Part shown: in pieces, positions 1-8,791 of the stretch
How positions within the stretch are numbered: the stretch's first letter is position 1
Layout of the letters: the number at the start of each line of letters is the position of its first letter
Origin: a virus
Direction: 5' to 3' (one strand)
Length of the DNA: 64,000 bases
Virus record (IMG/VR): IMGVR_UViG_3300025889_000075
Span: 91,132 to 155,131 of that record
Translations under genes and position numbers: made by a program
The notes under the pieces: generated by a model
Told to the model about the DNA's origin: nothing
What the model saw: only the letters and a program-made list of their open reading frames with translations
The model's database searches: none

Positions 1-253
1 TGGAGGATCCCCAACGTCGAATGTTATCGATAAATTCCCGTTTTCATCCGACGCGAATGCTACTGACGTAGGAGATTTGACAGTAGCAAGATATACATCA
101 GCAGGTCAATCGTCAACTGCTAGTGGATATACTTCTGGAGGGTATCCATATCAAAACACTATTGATAAATTCTCATTCTCTTCTGATGGTAATGCGACTG
201 ACGTTGGAGATATGACAGAAGTAAAGGGTTTCGTTATAGGACAACAGGTATAA
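1..253 (+). CDS. Kelch-like repeat virion protein, C-terminal fragment
   Basis: This open frame runs in from the left edge (codons in frame from base 2) and ends at TAA 251-253. The roughly 83 visible residues hold two copies of a repeat of the form I-D-K-F-x-F-S-S-D-x-N-A-T-D-V-G-D-L/M-T, followed by G/Y-rich turns, and the protein ends in QQV. The same repeat and the same kind of tail occur in the genes at 257-1507 and 16498-17730, so it is a paralogue of those. Beta-propeller-like repeats in a late phage region suggest a virion or receptor-binding role, which is inference. The start lies outside the window. Confidence 0.75.
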   Translation, partial: GGSPTSNVIDKFPFSSDANATDVGDLTVARYTSAGQSSTASGYTSGGYPYQNTIDKFSFSSDGNATDVGDMTEVKGFVIGQQV

Positions 254-256
254 ATT

Positions 257-1507
257 ATGGCAATTGATCTAAAAGAATTATTAAGTGCAGTACAGAGCAA
301 GATTGGTAATCTTACGCCGTCAAGTCCATCGCGTCAAATTGAATTCTTGGCGAAAGCAGCAGTTAGGTCAGGAGAGAATTTAGTTCGCTCTTACGATTCT
401 GATGGTGAGTTTTTAGATTCTGCGACAACTTCGCCTTATTTAATGCTCTATCATACAACAGATAAAAATATCTACATGTGGGATAGCGATGGTACTTGGA
501 AACCGATTAGCGGCAATGAAGCGTTATTGGTTGGTTTACAAGGGGATTTAGCGGGGTATGCTATAACAGGAAGAAAAGCCACAAACTCCGACATAGATAA
601 TATTGTTGCATTTAGGTTTGCTTCAGGATCAGAAACTATCTATAATCAGGGTCTTAGTGGGGTAAACTCTTTGCCGGCAGGTGTTGGTATGGGTCATGGT
701 CGTGGTACAATGAGTGAGACTAATGGATATCATTACGGTGGTTATAATCCTCCTTCTCCAATGTCAAGCACAATGTATAAATTTCCATTTTCTTCTACTG
801 GTGGACTTTCTGGTTTAAGTAGTATGAGTCCGCATGGAGCATATGCTTGGACTGCAGCTGTTTCAGCACAAGGTCCAGGATACGGTTATTATTCAGCTGG
901 GCGAGCATTACCCGCAGGTGCATCAAGCGCAACACATAAATTTCAATTTTCTAATGATACTTCTGCGGCGACTCCTGTTGGGACTACTAATTTTAGCTCT
1001 TATGCTACTGGTCAAACAGATGTCGTAGGCGGGCAGGGTCATATATTTCAATATGATATCATTGGAGGATCATCAAGAGATAAATACCCATTTGCCTCTG
1101 ATGTTAATGCTACTGCTATAACAAGTATTTCGATCTCAAAATATGGTTCTCAAGGATCTACTGGAGACGCTAGTAATTATTATCAAGCAGGTGGAGTAAA
1201 CCCAAGCGGAAGTACCATTTACACTGATATTTACAAAATGAATTTCACAAGTGAAGGACCTTCAACAAACATCGGCGATTTAACTACTGCAAGATATCAG
1301 ACTGGAGGTTATTCTTATTCTGGCGGAACTGCTTTTATTGCGGGGGGGAGTTCCGGAACTCCTTCTCCAAACTATTTAAACCCATTAGCATATACATCAA
1401 CTATTGAAGGTATTTCTTTTGCTAGTGATACCATCGGTGTTGCTGCTGGTTCTGGAATGTCTGGACCATCGCCAGCTCGATCTGGATATGGTTGCGTTCA
1501 GGTTTGA
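257..1507 (+). CDS. Kelch-like repeat protein, probable tail-fibre or surface virion protein
   Basis: The 416-residue product has a short helical N-terminus (M-A-I-D-L-K-E-L-L-x-A-V-Q-x-K-I) and then about seven degenerate repeats. These alternate G-G-Y/G-H-G-type turns with Y-K-F-P-F-S-S, D-K-Y-P-F-A-S-D and Y-K-M-N-F-T-S-like strands, the pattern of kelch-type beta-propellers. The N-terminus matches the paralogue at 16498, suggesting a common attachment helix and a variable propeller. It starts 4 nt after the preceding paralogue. No enzymatic motif is visible. A receptor-binding role is inferred from repeat type and context; another surface-decoration role is equally possible. Confidence 0.7.
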   Translation: MAIDLKELLSAVQSKIGNLTPSSPSRQIEFLAKAAVRSGENLVRSYDSDGEFLDSATTSPYLMLYHTTDKNIYMWDSDGTWKPISGNEALLVGLQGDLAGYAITGRKATNSDIDNIVAFRFASGSETIYNQGLSGVNSLPAGVGMGHGRGTMSETNGYHYGGYNPPSPMSSTMYKFPFSSTGGLSGLSSMSPHGAYAWTAAVSAQGPGYGYYSAGRALPAGASSATHKFQFSNDTSAATPVGTTNFSSYATGQTDVVGGQGHIFQYDIIGGSSRDKYPFASDVNATAITSISISKYGSQGSTGDASNYYQAGGVNPSGSTIYTDIYKMNFTSEGPSTNIGDLTTARYQTGGYSYSGGTAFIAGGSSGTPSPNYLNPLAYTSTIEGISFASDTIGVAAGSGMSGPSPARSGYGCVQV

Positions 1508-1557
1508 TTCTCTTTAAAATTTAATATATACTATTGTTATTTAATTATTAATTTATT

Positions 1558-2397
1558 ATGAAACAATTACATTTTTGCGGTGGACTTCCACGTTCAGGAT
1601 CAACAGTCTTAATGAATATACTTCAGCAAAACCCTGAAGTATTCACGACCACAACTGATCCTCTTCCGATGAATCTTCAACGATATATTCTTCAGAGATT
1701 TCGTGTAACTGAAATGTTCCAAGCAATGGACGGTGATCATGCAGATCGTGCGTTGTATGGTATGGCAATGGGAGCAATTAATGGTTGGTACAGCGGATTA
1801 ACAAATAAACCTGTTGTTATCTCTAAGACTCGTTATTGGAATCGTATACATCATTTACTGCCGAATGCAAAAATATTAATTATGATTCGAGACTTGAGGG
1901 ACATCGTCGAAAGTTTCAACAAAGTTAATTTAAGATTAAAAGCATTACATTCATACGAAACAGAAGGTAGCGCGTTATATGCTGCTATGACTGAGATGCA
2001 AAAATTTGATTATCATTTCGGCAAAGATAATTCTTTAAGTGCATCATTACAAGAAGAAGTACCAGCAGCAATGGAATTTTGGATGTATGAGAATAAACAA
2101 GACACAATTAAGTTTATTCGTTACGAAGACTTTCTTAAAGATCCTATAGATACAATTAGATCAATCTATGCTTTTCTTAATTTAAATTATTACGAACACG
2201 ACTTAAATAATATTTCACAATCAGAAATGTTTGAACATGATAATGCCTATTTTATGGAGAAAACTGATCATCGGACCAAACCCTCCTTTATTAAATGGCA
2301 ACCACCAAAAAGGTTATTAAGCGAACGTATACATAATCGTATACTTAAAGAATATCAATGGTTTTATGAAGGATTTTATCCGGAGGAATTAAAATAA
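1558..2397 (+). CDS. Sulfotransferase family protein
   Basis: The 279-residue product resembles PAPS-dependent sulfotransferases, which move a sulfuryl group to sugars, lipids or proteins. The 5'-phosphosulfate loop is clear at residues 8-17 (G-L-P-R-S-G-S-T-V-L), and a 3'-phosphate region follows at about residue 105-120 (I-R-D-L-R-D-I-V-E-S). A later R-Y-E-D-F-L-K-D-P motif is typical of the family. The stop codon overlaps the start of the oxygenase gene at 2397. It sits between surface repeat proteins and the neck genes, so it may modify virion or host-surface components; the substrate cannot be read from sequence. Sulfotransferases are known in other marine T4-like phages. Confidence 0.82.
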   Translation: MKQLHFCGGLPRSGSTVLMNILQQNPEVFTTTTDPLPMNLQRYILQRFRVTEMFQAMDGDHADRALYGMAMGAINGWYSGLTNKPVVISKTRYWNRIHHLLPNAKILIMIRDLRDIVESFNKVNLRLKALHSYETEGSALYAAMTEMQKFDYHFGKDNSLSASLQEEVPAAMEFWMYENKQDTIKFIRYEDFLKDPIDTIRSIYAFLNLNYYEHDLNNISQSEMFEHDNAYFMEKTDHRTKPSFIKWQPPKRLLSERIHNRILKEYQWFYEGFYPEELK

Positions 2398-3752
2398 TGG
2401 AAATGGCAGCGCAACAACAATATACCGCAGCAGATGCTTTTCGTGATAGGGGATACGTATATTTAAATAGTACCATCTCTAGAAAAGATTGTGAAGAACT
2501 AACGAAGTATATGTTCTCACTTTATGATAAAGGAGTGCTTGAAAAAGACGAGCAATGTCCTCTTTCCGATTCAGTTTATGGTGATGAAATCTTTGATGGT
2601 ATCGCTAGAGAATTAGCAGGTCCGTTGTCGAATCAACTCGGCGTTCAGTTGCTCCCTACCTACACTTACGCCAGGATTTATCGCAACGGGGAAATACTAG
2701 TGCGTCATAAAGATCGCCCCTCATGCGAGATCTCAGGAACCATGACACTCGGTTTCGATGATGGTTCAGGACTTTGGCCAATTTATTTCGCTGAGAATGA
2801 TGACGATCAAATAGGAACTCCTTACGAAATTAATATCGGTGATTTGGTAATGTACCGTGGTTGCGAACTTCCTCACTGGAGACCGAAATATAAAGGTAAG
2901 TGGCAAGTTCAAATCTTTTTCCATTTTGTTGATGCTAATGGTCCACACAAAGATTTTGTCTGGGACGGCAGGAAGTCAATGGGGAAAAAGAAAACTCCAG
3001 ATAATATGAGAGAAAAAGGTGAAACTCCTACGCTCGACATGTTTAAGGGTAAGGTCATCAATGATGAAGTTGATGTTATGCGCGGAAGAAACATTCCTGA
3101 AGATATTAAATTCTATCATCTTCCACAATCACAATGGATCACTAATGGTATTATGATTCGAACTTGTGATAACGAGTTTCCTGGTGCTTCGTTCTTCAGT
3201 AAAAAAGGCGTTCATCCTGAAATGACATTAAGTCTAGAAGAATGTAAACGAGTAATCTCTTATGCCGATCAAAAATATGGAATGAAATCTACCGTTGGTT
3301 CTGATGAATCAAGAGCATACAATAAGGAAATTCGTGAAGTTGATACATACACTCTGGAGCATACACCAGAAACTTCTTGGTTGTTTCAGAAAGTAGCAGC
3401 TGCCGTGGGTGTAGTAAACGCTGAATACTACCGCTGGAATCTTCTTGGTATTACTCATGCTCTGCAGTTACTACATTATAAAGGCGAAGATAAATCTCAT
3501 TATCAGTGGCATATTGACGCGGGACCAACGAGCAGCGCAACGAGAAAACTATCTCTTTCTATTCCGCTCAATGATGACTATGAGGGAGGCGATCTTATAA
3601 TCAATAGCAACGGTGTTATAATGACTGCGCCCAAAGAACTCGGATCTATTTCTTTCTTCCCAAGTTTCAGTTTGCATAAAGTTGAACCTGTTACTAAAGG
3701 TGAGCGCTGGGTAATCGTCGCTTGGATTCATGGACCTGATCGATTTAAATAG
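2397..3752 (+). CDS. Tandem 2OG-Fe(II) oxygenase (prolyl-4-hydroxylase-like)
   Basis: The 451-residue product appears to hold two oxygenase domains. The first has H104-K-D106 and a distal H160, but a lysine near 168 sits where the 2-oxoglutarate-binding arginine is expected. The second is complete: H372-I-D374, distal H427 and R437 in a G-E-R-W context, as in prolyl-4-hydroxylase-type enzymes. Known relatives hydroxylate protein side chains using Fe(II), O2 and 2-oxoglutarate. The gene overlaps the sulfotransferase stop by 1 nt, so the two are probably translated together. The target is unknown; a neighbouring surface protein is a reasonable guess. Confidence 0.8.
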   Translation: MEMAAQQQYTAADAFRDRGYVYLNSTISRKDCEELTKYMFSLYDKGVLEKDEQCPLSDSVYGDEIFDGIARELAGPLSNQLGVQLLPTYTYARIYRNGEILVRHKDRPSCEISGTMTLGFDDGSGLWPIYFAENDDDQIGTPYEINIGDLVMYRGCELPHWRPKYKGKWQVQIFFHFVDANGPHKDFVWDGRKSMGKKKTPDNMREKGETPTLDMFKGKVINDEVDVMRGRNIPEDIKFYHLPQSQWITNGIMIRTCDNEFPGASFFSKKGVHPEMTLSLEECKRVISYADQKYGMKSTVGSDESRAYNKEIREVDTYTLEHTPETSWLFQKVAAAVGVVNAEYYRWNLLGITHALQLLHYKGEDKSHYQWHIDAGPTSSATRKLSLSIPLNDDYEGGDLIINSNGVIMTAPKELGSISFFPSFSLHKVEPVTKGERWVIVAWIHGPDRFK

Positions 3753-3760
3753 CGAATCCT

Positions 3761-3768
3761 TATAAATA
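3761..3768 (+). promoter_or_regulatory. T4-type late promoter box
   Basis: The octamer TATAAATA is the T4 late promoter -10 element read by gp55-containing RNA polymerase. It lies 28 nt before the gp13 start and follows the stop of the oxygenase gene. It probably drives the neck-to-capsid late operon. Confidence 0.75.
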
Positions 3769-3796
3769 AACAGGAGTCAATTAGGATTATGCTAAA

Positions 3797-4552
3797 ATGC
3801 CAGCAATTACAAGTAGAGATACGCTTATTGATTATTGCTTGAGGAAACTTGGCGACCCTGTTATTGAAATAAACGTCGATCAGGATCAAATAGAAGATAA
3901 AGTAGATGATGCTCTGCAAATGTATCAGGAGTATCATAGCGACGCAACAATTCGTACTTATTTGAAGCATCTCGTTACTGCTGATGATGTTTCGAATAAG
4001 TACATTCCTATTTCATCAGATATTATTTACGTATCTAAACTATTCCCCGTAACGTCAACCTTTGGATCATCAGGCAACTTATTTGATATTCGTTATCAGA
4101 TGATGTTGAACAACATGGGCGACTTTATTAACTTTGCTGGTGATATTGCTTATCTTTATCAGATGGAGCAATACCTCAGCATGGTCGATCAAACATTGCA
4201 CGGCAATCCATTAGTTAGATTTTCTAGAAGACAAAACCGTCTTTATCTCTTTGGAGATTTCGAAGATAAAGATGTCAAAGCAGGTGACTATTTAATTGCT
4301 GAGGTTTATCAAATAGTAAACCCACAATCTCACACCAGCGTTTATAACGACATGTTCATTAAGAACTATACTACTGCGCTAATTAAACAGCAGTGGGGTA
4401 TTAACATGTCTAAATTTGAAGGTATGCAATTACCTGGAGGAGTAACAGTTAGCGGAAGACAAATGTATGATGACGCAACAACTGAGTTAGAAAAACTCGA
4501 AGAGAAACTGCGTCTTGAACAAGAATTACCTCCTGACTTTTTTGTAGGTTAA
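3797..4552 (+). CDS. 13: Neck protein gp13
   Basis: The 251-residue product matches the T4 gp13 head-completion/neck family, which closes the filled head for tail joining; T4 gp13 is longer at about 309 residues. The N-terminus (S-R-D-T-L-I-D-Y-C-L-R-K-L-G-D-P-V-I-E-I-N-V) is characteristic of the family in marine T4-like phages. It is first in a strict T4-order run gp13-gp14-gp15-gp16-gp17 and follows a late promoter box. The start at 3797 is supported by conserved N-terminal sequence rather than by a strong ribosome site. Confidence 0.88.
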   Translation: MPAITSRDTLIDYCLRKLGDPVIEINVDQDQIEDKVDDALQMYQEYHSDATIRTYLKHLVTADDVSNKYIPISSDIIYVSKLFPVTSTFGSSGNLFDIRYQMMLNNMGDFINFAGDIAYLYQMEQYLSMVDQTLHGNPLVRFSRRQNRLYLFGDFEDKDVKAGDYLIAEVYQIVNPQSHTSVYNDMFIKNYTTALIKQQWGINMSKFEGMQLPGGVTVSGRQMYDDATTELEKLEEKLRLEQELPPDFFVG

Positions 4553-4553
4553 A

Positions 4554-5165
4554 ATGGCGACAAATCAATATTTCTCTCGCGGATCTAAATCCGAGCAAAG
4601 ACTTTATGAGGATCTAGTAATAGAATCTTTGAAGATGTACGGGCAAGATGTTTATTATGTCCCGAGAGAAATCGTGCGCAGAGATACTATTTTCAATGAA
4701 GCGACATTATCTCGTTTTTTAAATGCATATAAAATAGAAATGTATTTAGAAAATACAGATGGGTTTGAGGGCGAAGGCGATTTGTTTACTAAGTTCGGTA
4801 TTCAAATTAGAGATACTGCTAATTTTGTTGTTTCAAGAAAAAGATTTAACTGGGAAGTTGGTAGTATAGAAAATGGTGGTGATCCAAATAAATTCTATAG
4901 ACCAAGAGAAGGTGATGTAATTCATTTACCTCTTTCTAATTCTACTTTCCAGATTATGAAAGTTGAAGATGAAACACCATTTTATCAATTAAAAAATCTT
5001 CCAACGTTTAGACTTTCTTGCGAATTATTTGAATACGCTGATGAAAACTTCGATACTCAAATTGCTGAAATTGATAATATTGAAACTTACGCAGCATATC
5101 AATATGTTCTTACTATACGTACGGCAGAACAAGCCAGAGCAACTGCAACAGCGAGTATTGACTAA
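4554..5165 (+). CDS. 14: Neck protein gp14, N-terminal part
   Basis: The 203-residue product matches the N-terminal two-thirds of T4-like gp14, a neck component that acts with gp13. Visible family features are Y-F-S-R-G-S-K-S-E-Q-R-L-Y-E-D-L near the N-terminus, G-F-E-G-E-G-D-L-F-T-K-F-G-I-Q-I-R-D, and F-E-Y-A-D-E-N-F-D-T near residue 160. In the relatives I recall, the polypeptide continues to a tail ending in N-P-F-G-D-P. Here it stops at 5165 and that tail lies in the next frame-shifted gene, which starts within the stop codon (TAATG). Translation of the two is probably coupled. Confidence 0.85.
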   Translation: MATNQYFSRGSKSEQRLYEDLVIESLKMYGQDVYYVPREIVRRDTIFNEATLSRFLNAYKIEMYLENTDGFEGEGDLFTKFGIQIRDTANFVVSRKRFNWEVGSIENGGDPNKFYRPREGDVIHLPLSNSTFQIMKVEDETPFYQLKNLPTFRLSCELFEYADENFDTQIAEIDNIETYAAYQYVLTIRTAEQARATATASID

Positions 5166-5971
5166 TGGCAGGTATTAGCTCATTATCATTAACTTTCGCT
5201 GGAGCAAACTATCAAGTAGCTCCAAGCGTTACAATTGCGCTTCCAGATTTAGATTCTGGTAACGCTACTGCAACTATCACTTTAAATGATAGCGGATTTG
5301 TCAGTTCTATTAATGTTACTGATGGTGGTGCTTATTATACCTCTGCTCCAAATGCATCATTTACTTACGTTGACTCTGATGGAAACAGCGGAACAATTAT
5401 TGTTGGTACTACTATTAATATTGACGGCACAGTTACTGCAGTAGATAAACCAATAACATCAGCGCCAATTGTTTCCTCTTCTATAACAATAGATTCGGCG
5501 ACTGGTACAAAAAATGATTTTAGAGCAAGAGTTACTTCGATACTCGATTCAGCAAACAGCGTAGTTAGTGGGTTCAATATAATCGATTCTGGTGGGGGTT
5601 ATACAGTAGCGCCAGCGGTTACAATTGATTTCTCTTACACAGATTTAAATTATGTGGTAGGAGAAAATGCTATACAACAAAATGCTACGTTTAATATGGT
5701 TGGTGAAGTTCAGGGTTGGAACGATTCGGATAGAGAATTAAAACTAATTCGAGTTGGTGCTTCTGATGGTAAATTTCATGAATGGAATACTACCAATCCA
5801 GTTCGAGGCGAAACTTCAGGTTCTTCTGGTTCTATACTGTCAGTTAGAGAAGTACAAACAATGGATCCTGATGCTGGCGGTGGTTCTTCTGGTAACGTTA
5901 CTGATTTCGATGTTTCTGCGCTCGAGTTTATTGATTTCAGCGAAAATAATCCGTTCGGAGATCCAATCTAA
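5165..5971 (+). CDS. Split gp14 C-terminal part with inserted beta-repeat domain
   Basis: The 268-residue product has two parts. Residues 1-170 carry three copies of a short repeat (G-A-N-Y-Q-V-A-P-S-V-T-I, G-A-Y-Y-T-S-A-P, G-G-G-Y-T-V-A-P-A-V-T-I), a beta-rich pattern common in phage structural proteins. Residues from about 175 to the end (G-E-V-Q-G-W-N, V-G-A-S-D-G-K-F-H-E-W, F-S-E-N-N-P-F-G-D-P-I) look like the C-terminus of marine T4-like gp14. I infer that gp14 was split and gained a domain here. It starts inside the stop of the N-terminal half and its own stop overlaps gp15. Confidence 0.65.
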   Translation: MAGISSLSLTFAGANYQVAPSVTIALPDLDSGNATATITLNDSGFVSSINVTDGGAYYTSAPNASFTYVDSDGNSGTIIVGTTINIDGTVTAVDKPITSAPIVSSSITIDSATGTKNDFRARVTSILDSANSVVSGFNIIDSGGGYTVAPAVTIDFSYTDLNYVVGENAIQQNATFNMVGEVQGWNDSDRELKLIRVGASDGKFHEWNTTNPVRGETSGSSGSILSVREVQTMDPDAGGGSSGNVTDFDVSALEFIDFSENNPFGDPI

Positions 5972-6747
5972 TGTTAACTGGTCATTTCTATCACGAACAT
6001 ATTCGCAAATCAGTAGCGGTCTTTGGATCTCTTTTCAACGACATTTATATTTTTAGAAAAACAAATAGTGGCGTTGGTCAAGGTCAAATGAAAGTTCCTT
6101 TGAGTTATGGTCCAAGGAATAATTTCTTAACACGTATCGCAGAGATGGCAAACGGCGAAGAAGCAGAGCGTCAGTTAGCAATCAGATTACCGAGAATGTC
6201 GTTTGAGATTCTAGGTTTAAATTATGATCCTGTTAGAAAATTACCGACCAACAATTCTACAGTTCAGGCATTGGTTGGATCAAACAGTCAGACTGCTAGA
6301 ACTAAAATGTTCACCGCTGTTCCTTACAACATTTTATTTCAATTAAATATTTATGGTAAAACTCAAGACGACGCGCTACAAATAACAGAGCAAATCTTGC
6401 CTTACTTTAATCCACAATATACAGTTAGAGTTAAACCAATTGCTGATATTCCAGCAATTATAGATGATGTACCAATTATCTTGCAAGGCGTAACATTTAC
6501 TGACGATTATGAAGGATCTATTGAACAAAGAAGAACAATTCTTTATACTTTAGATTTTGAAATGAAAATAAACTTTTATGGACCTGTCGTTTCTAAAGAT
6601 ATTGTCACAGAAGTTCAAACGAGTTTGTTTCAAATGGATACTGGTTTATCAGATAGTGATGAATTACTTAGCACGTTAACAACTACTGCTACTCCTTCTG
6701 GGGTTGGACCAGATAGTGATTTTTCTTTATTAACTACTATATCATAG
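5971..6747 (+). CDS. 15: Tail sheath stabiliser/completion protein gp15
   Basis: The 258-residue product matches gp15, the hexameric tail terminator that joins the contractile tail to the neck; T4 gp15 is about 272 residues. Typical stretches are H-F-Y-H-E-H-I-R-K-S-V-A-V-F-G-S-L-F-N-D-I near the start, R-L-P-R-M-S-F-E-I-L-G-L-N-Y-D around residue 72, and a middle region with D-D-A-L-Q-I-T-E-Q-I-L-P-Y-F. Its start codon shares a base with the previous stop. The position between gp14 and gp16 is the standard T4 order. Confidence 0.9.
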   Translation: MLTGHFYHEHIRKSVAVFGSLFNDIYIFRKTNSGVGQGQMKVPLSYGPRNNFLTRIAEMANGEEAERQLAIRLPRMSFEILGLNYDPVRKLPTNNSTVQALVGSNSQTARTKMFTAVPYNILFQLNIYGKTQDDALQITEQILPYFNPQYTVRVKPIADIPAIIDDVPIILQGVTFTDDYEGSIEQRRTILYTLDFEMKINFYGPVVSKDIVTEVQTSLFQMDTGLSDSDELLSTLTTTATPSGVGPDSDFSLLTTIS

Positions 6748-6754
6748 GTAATGT

Positions 6755-7105
6755 ATGAATGAAAAAAATAATAATATCAGAAATGACTACGAATACTCCC
6801 GAGAGACTTATTACGATCTACTAGAGAAGGGAAGAGAGTCACTTGAGTTAATGATTGAAGTTGCCAGAGAAAGCGAGCATCCACGTGCATTCGAAGTCCT
6901 ATCAAACATGATGAAGAATATGGCAGACATTAATGATAAGTTAATGGACCTCAATAAGAAAAATAAAGACATTAACAAAGAAGAAGTTAAAGAGACAAAA
7001 CAGATTACAAATAATAACGTGTTTTTAGGAAGCACAACTGATCTACAAAGATTTTTACAGGATGAAAAAAAGGTGATTGATGTTACTCCAGAATCGAATG
7101 AATAA
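6755..7105 (+). CDS. 16: Small terminase subunit gp16
   Basis: The 116-residue, largely helical and charged protein precedes the large terminase and matches the short gp16 of marine T4-like phages (T4 gp16 is about 164 residues). Gp16 forms a ring that regulates the packaging ATPase and helps select DNA. A helical hairpin containing P-R-A-F-E-V-L-S-N-M-M-K-N-M-A-D-I-N-D-K-L is the recognisable core. The last roughly 25 bases overlap the start of gp17, implying coupled translation. Confidence 0.82.
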   Translation: MNEKNNNIRNDYEYSRETYYDLLEKGRESLELMIEVARESEHPRAFEVLSNMMKNMADINDKLMDLNKKNKDINKEEVKETKQITNNNVFLGSTTDLQRFLQDEKKVIDVTPESNE

Positions 7106-8699
7106 TGAAACATATCTTGGCAATATCAATGTAAAACGCGATGGTGTTGTTCAAGAATGGACTAGGGAGCAAGTTCTTGAATATAAAAAGTGTATGGATA
7201 GTCCCGCATATTTTGCGGAAAAGTATGTCAAAATTATTTCGTTGGATAGGGGACTTGTTCCTTTTAATCTTTACCCCTATCAAAGAGATATGTTCGAACA
7301 TTTTAACAGCAATCGTTTTAATGTTGTTCTTGCTTGTCGACAAAGCGGTAAGTCTATCTCCTCCGTCGCCTATCTCCTTTGGTACGCTATATTCAATTCA
7401 GAAAAAACAATTGCTGTCCTTGCAAACAAAGGGGCAACTGCTAGAGAAATGTTGGCTCGTGTTACTCTTATGCTGGAGAACCTTCCTTTCTTTTTGCAAC
7501 CAGGTTGTAAAACTCTCAATAAAGGGAGTATTGATTTTTCTAATAACAGTAGGATTATTGCTGCTGCCACTAGCGGGTCTTCTATTCGCGGTATGTCTGT
7601 TAATTTGCTCTATCTCGATGAGTTTGCTTTTGTTGAGCGAGCAGCTGAATTCTACACTTCAACCTATCCTGTCGTCTCAGCAGGTAAAGAAACAAAAGTC
7701 ATCATTACCTCAACAGCAAACGGCATCGGAAACGTCTTCCATAAAATCTGGGAAGGTGCCAATCAAGGTGTAAATGAATTCAAACCATTTAGAGTCGACT
7801 GGTGGGATGTTCCAGGAAGAGACGAAAACTGGAAACAAGAAACTATCGCTAATACGAGTCCTCTCCAGTTTGATCAGGAATTTGGAAATACCTTTTTCGG
7901 AACTGGAGATACCCTGATAAATGCAGAGACGCTCTTGTCATTGCGAGCAAGAGCGCCACTACAAGTTTTAGAGGGCGGTCTTTTTCTTTCTTATAAAGAA
8001 CCTGCTAGCAAGCACGAATACATCATGACCGTTGATGTTTCGAAAGGAAGAGGTCAGGATTACTCTACGTTCAATATTATCGATATTACGACACGCCCTT
8101 TTGAACAGGTGGCTGTGTATCGGAACAATTCTATCTCTCCAATACTCTTCCCTAATATTATCTATAAGTATGCGAAAGTCTACAATGAAGCATATGTGGT
8201 TGTAGAATCAAATGATCAAGGTGGCGTTGTTTGTAATGGTTTGTATTATGATCTTGAATATGAAAATGTACATGTGTCATCAGCAATTAAAGCAAACTCT
8301 ATCGGGATTGAGATTAATAGGAAAACCAAGCGTCTTGGTTGCTCTGGTATTAAAGATATTTTAGAGGAACAGAAATTAGAAATTTATGATGAAAACACAA
8401 TTTTAGAAATATCAACTTTTGTCGCTAAAGGGCAGTCATATGAAGCAAGTGAAGGAAACCATGATGACTTAATGATGAATCTGGTCATGTTTGGTTATTT
8501 TGCAACAACGCAGTTTTTCAGCGACATGACAAACATCAATTTAAAAGAAATGATGTTCCAACAAAAAATGCGACAGATAGAAGAAGACATTGTTCCATTT
8601 GGTTTTATTGACGATGGATTAGATGCAATTGAGGTTTTAGAAGATCAAGAACGATGGAAAAATCAAGAGTGGTTGATTCCTCATCCCGAAGAATGGTAG
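7080..8699 (+). CDS. 17: Large terminase subunit gp17
   Basis: This is the ATP-driven DNA packaging motor and headful nuclease, about 539 residues from ATG 7080 (T4 gp17 is 610). An adenine-binding region is followed by a Walker A motif near residue 85 (A-C-R-Q-S-G-K-S), Walker B with catalytic E (L-L-Y-L-D-E-F-A-F) and an S-T-A-N coupling motif. The C-terminal RNase H-like nuclease starts with M-T-V-D-V-S-K-G. I chose ATG 7080 because an AAGG site lies 6 nt upstream. A TTG at 7077 or ATG 7098 is possible. The start overlaps the end of gp16. Confidence 0.94.
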   Translation: MLLQNRMNNETYLGNINVKRDGVVQEWTREQVLEYKKCMDSPAYFAEKYVKIISLDRGLVPFNLYPYQRDMFEHFNSNRFNVVLACRQSGKSISSVAYLLWYAIFNSEKTIAVLANKGATAREMLARVTLMLENLPFFLQPGCKTLNKGSIDFSNNSRIIAAATSGSSIRGMSVNLLYLDEFAFVERAAEFYTSTYPVVSAGKETKVIITSTANGIGNVFHKIWEGANQGVNEFKPFRVDWWDVPGRDENWKQETIANTSPLQFDQEFGNTFFGTGDTLINAETLLSLRARAPLQVLEGGLFLSYKEPASKHEYIMTVDVSKGRGQDYSTFNIIDITTRPFEQVAVYRNNSISPILFPNIIYKYAKVYNEAYVVVESNDQGGVVCNGLYYDLEYENVHVSSAIKANSIGIEINRKTKRLGCSGIKDILEEQKLEIYDENTILEISTFVAKGQSYEASEGNHDDLMMNLVMFGYFATTQFFSDMTNINLKEMMFQQKMRQIEEDIVPFGFIDDGLDAIEVLEDQERWKNQEWLIPHPEEW

Positions 8700-8715
8700 T
8701 CAAAAGTCCCTTTTT

Positions 8716-8723
8716 AATAAATA
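8716..8723 (+). promoter_or_regulatory. Late-promoter-like box before gp18
   Basis: AATAAATA differs by one base from the T4 late box and lies in the 92-nt gap before the sheath gene. The same variant recurs before gp20 and before the gene at 56046, which supports a real but weaker late promoter. No other element is visible in the gap. Confidence 0.45.
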
Positions 8724-8791
8724 AATGCATTGAGCAATTACCTTGTAATGTTATTCTTATCATTAGCTAATAGAAAAGAAGGACACGAATT

